A stretch of DNA of 64,000 nucleotides from Paenibacillus sp. FSL K6-0276. Its GTDB lineage: Bacteria; Bacillota; Bacilli; Paenibacillales; Paenibacillaceae. The notes under the pieces were generated by a model, which ran no database searches, was not told the DNA's origin, and saw only the letters and a program-made list of their open reading frames with translations. The stretch's first letter is position 1, and each line of letters opens with the position of its first letter. The translations under genes and the position numbers were made by a program. The DNA is taken from NCBI RefSeq assembly GCF_037977235.1, contig NZ_CP150276.1, positions 1,736,001 through 1,800,000 on the forward strand, in the 5' to 3' direction. This document shows positions 26,626 through 32,969 of this stretch, piece by piece.

Positions 26626-26680
26626 CAAACAAAGGACCGTCAGGGAACAATTTATCCCTGACGGTTCTTTGTTTGTTTTT
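26626..26680 (+). terminator. Terminator of the RR-HK-lipoprotein operon
   Basis: CAAACAAAGGACCGTCAGGG pairs with CCCTGACGGTTCTTTGTTTG, followed by TTTTT. Confidence 0.93.
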
Positions 26681-26721
26681 ACAACTTCTATACAAGTCTA
26701 TCTAACTACTCATATATCTCT
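26680..26721 (+). promoter_or_regulatory. Shared upstream element 2, candidate response-regulator site
   Basis: The second copy of the element at 21756-21797: TTACAACTTCTATA, then AAGTCTATCTAACT and TCATATAT. It lies about 57 bases before the first binding-protein gene. The similar distance to the start codon in both places supports a regulatory role. Confidence 0.55.
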
Positions 26722-26777
26722 GCACTATACTGATGGAGTAGCGCGGAGAGATAGAATTATGGGAAGGAAGATAAACA

Positions 26778-28160
26778 ATGAGAAAAGCTATGTTAATCCT
26801 ATTCACGTTTAATACGGTCATGGTCTCTGCTTGTAGTACCCCTGCTGGCGACAATGCGGGGGGAGCGCAGACGACTGGTAGTACCAGCAGCAATAATCAA
26901 GACAAAGAAGGAATGCCGGTTGATGAAACGAAGGACGGCAAGAAAACCGTTGTTGTATCTATGCTTTCAGCAGACGATTTCTACCTGCAAGCGAAGCAGA
27001 AATACGAAGCCCAGCATCCGAATACGACGATTCAGTTCAAGGAGTTTCCTACTGAGGGGGCAATGATGAACCCTGCTGAAGGAGAAAGATATATCAAACA
27101 GATCACTACGGAGGTTTTATCAGGTAAGGGAGCGGATTTATATGCTGTTTCGACTATTCCCCTGCCCATTGATAAGTATGTTAACAAAAAGGCTTTCGTT
27201 AATTTAGAGGAGCTAATGAAGAGGGATAAAACATTTGATCCTAGCCTGTACCAAATGAATATTGTTGAAAATTCCCGAATGAATGACGGTATTTATACCC
27301 TTCCTTTACAATTTTACATTGAAGCTTTGTTTGGGGATGCTGCAAATATCGAGAATGCTGGTGTCACCATCGATGATAAGAACTGGATATGGAGTGAGTT
27401 CGCAGAAATAAGCAAAGAGTTGGCTAATAAGGGAGGGCATTCCGTCTCTATGGGAAATCGGTCCCCGGAACTGCTGTTAAATAACCTTGTATCCGACAAT
27501 TATGCCAAATTGCTCAATGGGCGAACGGCATCTTTTGACTCCGCGTTTTTTATAGATTTGCTTAAGCAAGTGAAATCATTGTATGACGACAAAGTTATAA
27601 AGTCGGATTTCGTTGATTCGCAAAAAACCAATTTCACGTTATCTTTAATCACTTCCCCTTCGGATTATCTTCTACGTCGCAGCTTATATTATGATAACGG
27701 AAAAATCTATCAAAAGCCGCATTCAGCCGACCAACAATCAGGTGTATCCTTTAGCGTGACCAGAGAGCTAGCGATGAATGCAAATTCTACGGTCAAAGGG
27801 GAAGCGTGGAATTTCATGAAGTTCTTAATGTCGGAAGAGATGCAGTCGTCCTTCCCGGAGCTAACCAGTATTTCTATAAATAAGGCGGTCAATGATAAAG
27901 CTATTAAAGATTTAGTGAAGCAAGGGGTCGTTAGTCATCCTAAGGCTGGCAAGGCCATTGAAGCATCCGAAGAGAATCTTCAACCATTTAAGGAAATGGT
28001 ATCTGAGGCTCGTTTAAGAAATTATGGATACAATGACGAGCACAACATGCTTCCAACGATCATCGCAGAGGAAGCGAAAGCATTCTTCACTGGCCAGAAA
28101 TCTGCCGAAGCCACCGCTAAGCTCATACAGAACCGGATAATGATCTATTTAAATGAATAA
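26778..28160 (+). CDS. Extracellular solute-binding lipoprotein 1
   Basis: 460 residues. A signal peptide with a VSAC lipobox, a Ser/Thr/Asn-rich linker, then a type I extracellular solute-binding fold (VVVSMLSADDFYLQAKQKYEAQHPN start, LSGKGADLYAV, GEAWNFMKFLMSEEMQ). The C-terminal QKSAEATAKLIQNRIMIYLNE tail is shared with the next gene and with the remnant at 32738-32869. It is a paralogue of the next gene at clearly lower than 50% identity by eye. The ligand is unknown; sugar-type permeases downstream suggest a glycan or oligosaccharide. It is the first gene of the transport operon. Confidence 0.88.
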   Translation: MRKAMLILFTFNTVMVSACSTPAGDNAGGAQTTGSTSSNNQDKEGMPVDETKDGKKTVVVSMLSADDFYLQAKQKYEAQHPNTTIQFKEFPTEGAMMNPAEGERYIKQITTEVLSGKGADLYAVSTIPLPIDKYVNKKAFVNLEELMKRDKTFDPSLYQMNIVENSRMNDGIYTLPLQFYIEALFGDAANIENAGVTIDDKNWIWSEFAEISKELANKGGHSVSMGNRSPELLLNNLVSDNYAKLLNGRTASFDSAFFIDLLKQVKSLYDDKVIKSDFVDSQKTNFTLSLITSPSDYLLRRSLYYDNGKIYQKPHSADQQSGVSFSVTRELAMNANSTVKGEAWNFMKFLMSEEMQSSFPELTSISINKAVNDKAIKDLVKQGVVSHPKAGKAIEASEENLQPFKEMVSEARLRNYGYNDEHNMLPTIIAEEAKAFFTGQKSAEATAKLIQNRIMIYLNE

Positions 28161-28250
28161 GGAGCAGCGGCATGGAGTAAAGCTGTGGAACGAAGAGGCT
28201 AAATCTATTAATGCTAGTCAATCCTCATGAAAGATAAAGGGAGAACAAAC

Positions 28251-29678
28251 GTGAAAAAATCTACCGTTTTTTTAATGGCAATGGTTATGGTTATGGTTAT
28301 CGTTACTGCGTGTAGCAGCCCGAGTAATGGTAGCGGAAGAGAAACAAATACATCTACAGAGGGAAAAGGAGACACTTCGGCAGGGAAAGATGGCAAGAAG
28401 ATCAACACGGAGCAAAAAACGATCGTTGTTTCTACCTTTTATCACGGGGATTTCTTCTTGGAAGCAAAGAAGAGATATGAAGCGAAGTACCCTCATATTA
28501 CAATCGATGTTCAATATGTTGAATCTACGGATGCAGATGCTGCGGCTAAGCTGGAAAAGTACGAGAAAACGATAGGAACGGCAATGTTATCGGGTAAAGG
28601 ACCTGATCTGATTGAGATGGATCAATTGCCAACCGAGAGCTACGTAAACAAGAAGCTGCTAGCTAATTTGGGCACTATGATGGATCAGGACGACACTTTT
28701 AATAAGGACGACTATTTCAATAATATTTTTGAAGGAATCAAAGTAAATGGTGGATTATACGGAATGCCAATGGGCTTTTTCGTTTACGGGCTTATTGGCA
28801 ATGAAACGATGATCGAGAAGAGTGGCATAAAAGTCGACGACAGCAATTGGGATTGGAGCCAATTTGCCAACACAACGAAGGAAATTAGCGAGACTGTGAA
28901 CGGCGGAGCATCGGGGCTAGCTGTAGGTGGTTCAGGAGGTATAATTACAGCGGATTTTAAAATTAGTAAATATGTTAGTGAATTTGTTAACGACCAGTAT
29001 GCTACATTTGTAGATCAAGAAAGCGGGAAGGCAAATTTTGAATCCACTGCTTTTATCGATTTGCTTAAGGAAGTAAAACGTTTAGTGGATGAGAAAGTTA
29101 TTGATCTAGCAGCGAGTAATGTTATTTTTCGAGAAACTCAAATCAACTCCCCCGGCGACTATGTACGTGCGCTGAAGGAGAGTCAATTTTACCCGAATAA
29201 CTCTGATTTCAAGTCTAAGCTTTACTTAAGACCGAATGGAAGCGGACAGGAAGCAGGGGGTTATTTTAGAACATATCAAACGGTAGGCCTTAATGCGAAG
29301 TCTGAAGTTAAGGAAGAGGCGTGGCACTTCTTGAAATTTATGATGTCTGAAGAGATGAAGGATGCAGCAAGCAGTACAGGATTTCCATTAAATAAAAAGA
29401 ACTACGCACTGATTGCCGAAAAGGCATTGGAAAAAGGAAAAGTGGAGTCTGATCAGTCGATCGGACCGTTAAAAGGAGTCGTATATGACATTACGCAAGA
29501 GGACATCGACGAGCTGGAAAAGTTTCTGGTCAACGCGAAGTATCCCGTACAATTCAAGGAATCAAAAATCAATGAAATCATAACAGAAGAGTCCCACGCT
29601 TATTTCATGGGGCAAAAATCGCCCGAAGCGGTGGCAGGGCTTATTCAAAACAGGGTGACCACTGTATTAAACGAATAG
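28251..29678 (+). CDS. Extracellular solute-binding lipoprotein 2
   Basis: About 475 residues from the GTG at 28251, chosen because AAGGGAG lies about eight bases before it. The signal peptide carries a VTAC lipobox. It has the same solute-binding fold as the gene before it (IVVSTFYHGDFFLEAKKRYE, MLSGKGPDLIEMD, EEAWHFLKFMMSEEM) and the same C-terminal tail. Having two different binding proteins for one permease pair suggests two ligands or a sensing role for one of them. It is followed by a terminator-like stem before the permeases. Confidence 0.88.
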   Translation: MKKSTVFLMAMVMVMVIVTACSSPSNGSGRETNTSTEGKGDTSAGKDGKKINTEQKTIVVSTFYHGDFFLEAKKRYEAKYPHITIDVQYVESTDADAAAKLEKYEKTIGTAMLSGKGPDLIEMDQLPTESYVNKKLLANLGTMMDQDDTFNKDDYFNNIFEGIKVNGGLYGMPMGFFVYGLIGNETMIEKSGIKVDDSNWDWSQFANTTKEISETVNGGASGLAVGGSGGIITADFKISKYVSEFVNDQYATFVDQESGKANFESTAFIDLLKEVKRLVDEKVIDLAASNVIFRETQINSPGDYVRALKESQFYPNNSDFKSKLYLRPNGSGQEAGGYFRTYQTVGLNAKSEVKEEAWHFLKFMMSEEMKDAASSTGFPLNKKNYALIAEKALEKGKVESDQSIGPLKGVVYDITQEDIDELEKFLVNAKYPVQFKESKINEIITEESHAYFMGQKSPEAVAGLIQNRVTTVLNE

Positions 29679-29692
29679 GAAAGAAAATAGCG

Positions 29693-29733
29693 ATGGGCCC
29701 TGAACAGTTGGTGCAGGGTTCATTCTCTTTTTC
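29693..29733 (+). terminator. Weak intra-operon terminator or processing stem
   Basis: GGGCCCTGAAC...GTGCAGGGTTC followed by ATTCTCTTTTT lies between the binding proteins and the permeases. Such stems often keep binding-protein mRNA more abundant than permease mRNA. Confidence 0.6.
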
Positions 29734-29757
29734 GGAAATGGTGAAGGAGGTATAAAG

Positions 29758-30651
29758 GTGAAAGACAATCTTTTCTGTAGAAAAATAAGGGGCAAGCTGC
29801 ACCATGACTGGACCGTTGCAGCTCTGTTTCTGGCACCAAGCCTGATCGGTTTTTCAATCTTTTATCTCGTTCCGTTCGGCATGGGATTTCTTTATTCGTT
29901 CCAGGATAGTACGGTCGATGGTTCATTTGTTGGATTTGATAATTACGATACATTGCTTGCAAGTTCTTCCTTCCGCAAGGCAGCAACGAATACGTTTCTG
30001 TTCACAAGTGTGAGCGTGCCCCTCATGATCTTGTTGTCGTTGTTGCTTGCTCAGTTGTTAAACAAAAGGTTATTTCTTCGGAATTGGCTACAAACTGCTT
30101 TTGTATTGCCACTTGTCGTACCAGTAGCATCTATCGTTATGATCTGGCAAATGCTATTTGACTGGAATGGCACCTTAAATACATGGTTGCAGAACTTCGG
30201 TCTGGAGCGGATTGATTGGATGAAATCGGAGTGGTCAATTGGTGTGCTGGCCATCATATATACGTGGAAAAATATTGGCTACAACATCATTTTATTTCTA
30301 GCTGGGCTACAGAGCATTCCCAAAGACTACTATGAAACGGCAGATATCGAAGGAGCGAGTAGTATTCATAAATGGTTCCATATTACACTCGTTTATTTGA
30401 CCCCGACGATGGTTTTTGTTGTTCTGATGTCTATTATTAATTCATTCAAAGTGTTTCGCGAAACGTATCTGCTTGCAGGCGATTATCCACATGACCGTAT
30501 TTATATGTTGCAACATTATATGAACAACATGTTTCTTTCTCTCGATGTTCAGAAGCTGACTGCTGCTGCTGTGTTAATGGTAGGCTGCATTCTTATTTTT
30601 GTAATGATGATGTTAGCTGTCGAACGTCGTTTGAGGGATTCCATGGAATAG
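29758..30651 (+). CDS. ABC sugar permease, MalF type
   Basis: 297 residues with six predicted transmembrane segments and an EAA coupling loop (ETADIEGASSIHKWFHITLVYLTP, about residues 195-220). It starts at GTG after GAAGGAGG. It forms the membrane channel with the next permease. No ATP-binding gene is in the operon; Firmicutes sugar importers of this type often borrow a shared MsmX-type ATPase. Confidence 0.92.
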   Translation: MKDNLFCRKIRGKLHHDWTVAALFLAPSLIGFSIFYLVPFGMGFLYSFQDSTVDGSFVGFDNYDTLLASSSFRKAATNTFLFTSVSVPLMILLSLLLAQLLNKRLFLRNWLQTAFVLPLVVPVASIVMIWQMLFDWNGTLNTWLQNFGLERIDWMKSEWSIGVLAIIYTWKNIGYNIILFLAGLQSIPKDYYETADIEGASSIHKWFHITLVYLTPTMVFVVLMSIINSFKVFRETYLLAGDYPHDRIYMLQHYMNNMFLSLDVQKLTAAAVLMVGCILIFVMMMLAVERRLRDSME

Positions 30652-30668
30652 GCAAGGTGGTGGGAAAA

Positions 30669-31538
30669 ATGACTTTCATTCGTAAGCTTACTCTATCATT
30701 AATTATGGGTGTGCTGGCCATGATGATGCTGTTACCGATAGTGATCACTGTCTCCAACTCATTCATGACGGAGGCCGAAATCGAATTTAACTATCATCTC
30801 ATTGGCGAATTGATCAATATTGAAGCAGGGGAAAAGGACGAATTTATTAATGTAAAGCTGATTCCTGATTGGGTATCTTTCCGTCAATATGCGGAGGTGC
30901 TGGTTCACAAACCTGTGTTCCTCCAAATGTTTTGGAATTCTGTGTTTATGGTCGTACCAATTATTGTTGTTCAAGTGCTGGTTGCGTCATTAGCTGCCTA
31001 TGCGTTTGCAAAGTTGAGGTTTCCGGGACGAGACAAGTTGTTCCTTCTATATGTTGTAACTATGCTTATGCCATTTCAAGTGACACTCGTGCCCAATTAT
31101 ATCATTGCCGATAAGCTGGGGCTTTTGAATACAACCTCAGCAATTATATTGCCGGGTATATTCAGTGCTTTCGGTGTATTTATGCTCAGACAGTTCTTGA
31201 TGCATATTCCTAATTCTTATATCGAAGCGGCCAAAATAGATGGGGCGAGCCATTTGAGAATTTTTTATCAAATTATTATCCCGCTTGTTCAACCCGGTAT
31301 TGCTGCGCTCGTCGTTCTATTATTCGTTGATAATTGGAATATGGTTGAGCAGCCGCTTATCTTTCTTGAAGATGCATTTAAACAACCGTTGTCGCTGTAT
31401 TTGTCACACGTTAATGAGGAGGCAAGGGGAATTGCCTTTGCTGCATCTGTTTTATATATGACTCCGATGGTGGTGTTGTATCTGTATTCTGAATCTTATT
31501 TTGTACAGGGCATTCAGCTATCAGGAGTTAAAGGCTAG
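30669..31538 (+). CDS. ABC sugar permease, MalG type
   Basis: About 289 residues. After the first helix there is an extra extracytoplasmic insert (about 30-60, ELINIEAGEKDEF) not usual in short MalG proteins. Then come five more helices and the EAA loop (EAAKIDGASHLRIFYQIIIPL). The ATG at 30669 is chosen over the GTG at 30657, since AAGGTGGTG lies just before it. It lies 17 bases after the MalF-type gene and 21 bases before the HlyD-type gene. It is not a duplicate of the truncated permease at 18478. Confidence 0.92.
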   Translation: MTFIRKLTLSLIMGVLAMMMLLPIVITVSNSFMTEAEIEFNYHLIGELINIEAGEKDEFINVKLIPDWVSFRQYAEVLVHKPVFLQMFWNSVFMVVPIIVVQVLVASLAAYAFAKLRFPGRDKLFLLYVVTMLMPFQVTLVPNYIIADKLGLLNTTSAIILPGIFSAFGVFMLRQFLMHIPNSYIEAAKIDGASHLRIFYQIIIPLVQPGIAALVVLLFVDNWNMVEQPLIFLEDAFKQPLSLYLSHVNEEARGIAFAASVLYMTPMVVLYLYSESYFVQGIQLSGVKG

Positions 31539-31559
31539 TCTATTTACGGGGGGATATGA

Positions 31560-32696
31560 ATGGAAATGCAATCTGCCAGTGAACCGGTATCTGGACGCAA
31601 AAGGAGGATTCGCATCTTCTTTGGCTTATTTATGTTGTTACTCGTTGCATTCACGCTGTTCAGCAACACTCTAATGGCGTTAACGTTGCCTAAGGTTGTA
31701 ATGACAACAGCGGGAAGAGGGGAGCTAAATCATACTTTTCAAGGTATGGGAATTGTGAAGTGGAGAGAGGAGGCGGCTTTAACGGGCGCTGCGGGAGGTA
31801 AAGTTGAGAAGGTTCATGCCAAGGAAGGCAAGTCTTTTAAGAAAGGAGCGGTACTTGTTGTTTACAACCAACAGACTACCCATCGTCAGATAGAGGATGA
31901 GCAGGCATATTCTAGCCAGTTAAATCTTACGTTAGAGGAACAGCAAAATAGTTTTAAGGAAGCTGCGAGAAGCGGGGATGAGCAGACGATCGAAAGCACT
32001 ATGCGTGCTATGAAGAAGACCGAAATCGACATCGATGTTGAAGGACGGAAAATTCAGAGACTGCAGGAGGATTTGCAAGAAAATAGCGAATTGATTGCAC
32101 CTTTTGACGGGGTAGTTACGAAGGTTAATGCAGTAGAAGGGCTTGGTTCTAACGAAGGAGAATCTGATGTTATTATCGCGAATGTGAACCTCGGTTTTGA
32201 GTTTGAGTTTGCGGCTCCTACGGCATTAATTGATGATCTAGAAAAAGGAGCAAGATTGATTGTTCGATTAGGAGGCAGTAATGCCAGACAAGTCGAGGGG
32301 AGAATTGAGGCTATTAAAGATACCGAACCACTTAGTGAATCAGGAAACGATGGAAACACACCTGCTTACAAAGCTATGAATCAACTGGTTATTACTATTG
32401 AGGATAAGGAGCTAAAGGGCGGGGAGTTGGCAGAGACCCAGTTGATCAAAACGGTGAATGATATGCTCATAGTGCCGAATAAAGCCATCCACAAAGAAGG
32501 AGACAAATCGTACGTATTTGGCGTGGAGGAAAGAATGGGACCGCTAGGCAACAGCTTTTTTGTTAGCAAAACCTACATTACGATCATTGATTCGAATGAA
32601 GCTCAATCGGCAATAGAGGGTTTAATGGAGGAGCAACAGATCATCTTGGAGAGCGGTGATCCGCTACAAGAAGGCGATAAGATTCGATTACACTAG
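31560..32696 (+). CDS. HlyD/MFP-type membrane fusion (adaptor) protein
   Basis: 378 residues. A basic cytoplasmic N-terminus, one transmembrane helix (about 17-42), a first barrel/lipoyl half (GAAGGKVEKVHAKEGKSFKKGAVL), a helical hairpin (about 100-175), the second lipoyl half (LIAPFDGVVTKVNAVEG), then beta-barrel and membrane-proximal domains. Such adaptors normally work with exporters (RND, MacB-type or type I systems). Here it follows an importer-type permease pair by 21 bases in the same direction, and no exporter subunit is present. GGGGGGAT precedes the ATG. Either it links the permeases to the secreted protein encoded next, or it serves an exporter encoded elsewhere. Confidence 0.88.
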   Translation: MEMQSASEPVSGRKRRIRIFFGLFMLLLVAFTLFSNTLMALTLPKVVMTTAGRGELNHTFQGMGIVKWREEAALTGAAGGKVEKVHAKEGKSFKKGAVLVVYNQQTTHRQIEDEQAYSSQLNLTLEEQQNSFKEAARSGDEQTIESTMRAMKKTEIDIDVEGRKIQRLQEDLQENSELIAPFDGVVTKVNAVEGLGSNEGESDVIIANVNLGFEFEFAAPTALIDDLEKGARLIVRLGGSNARQVEGRIEAIKDTEPLSESGNDGNTPAYKAMNQLVITIEDKELKGGELAETQLIKTVNDMLIVPNKAIHKEGDKSYVFGVEERMGPLGNSFFVSKTYITIIDSNEAQSAIEGLMEEQQIILESGDPLQEGDKIRLH

Positions 32697-32737
32697 CTAA
32701 TAAACGTGTTTAAACAATTTGTTCAATCCGCGGTTCA

Positions 32738-32869
32738 ATACGTGAACTGGATGTTAAAGTGTTAAACATTGCCGGTGAAGAGTCTTTGGCGTATTTAAGC
32801 GGACGGAAAACAGCAGAAGAAGTAGCCAAGCTGATCCAGAATCGGGTAACAACCTATTTAAACGAATAG
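32738..32869 (+). pseudogene. Remnant of a third solute-binding protein (C-terminal end)
   Basis: The frame ending TAG at 32867-32869 reads GEESLAYLSGRKTAEEV, then AKLIQNRVTTYLNE. This is the same tail as binding proteins 1 and 2 (EESHAYFMGQKSPEAV, LIQNRVTTVLNE). Only about 40 residues remain and no start is present. It shows that the island once held a third binding-protein gene downstream of the HlyD-type gene. Confidence 0.85.
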
Positions 32870-32878
32870 GAAGATACC

Positions 32879-32915
32879 AGGAATCAGCCCACATTCGTAC
32901 GCTGATTCCTATTTC
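32879..32915 (+). terminator. Terminator of the transport operon
   Basis: AGGAATCAGC pairs perfectly with GCTGATTCCT around a 12-base loop, followed by ATTTC. The T run is short, so read-through into the next gene is possible. Confidence 0.7.
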
Positions 32916-32969
32916 ACAGAAGAGGGAAAGTCCAATATAGATTTTATTTTTTTATCGGGAGGTACATTT

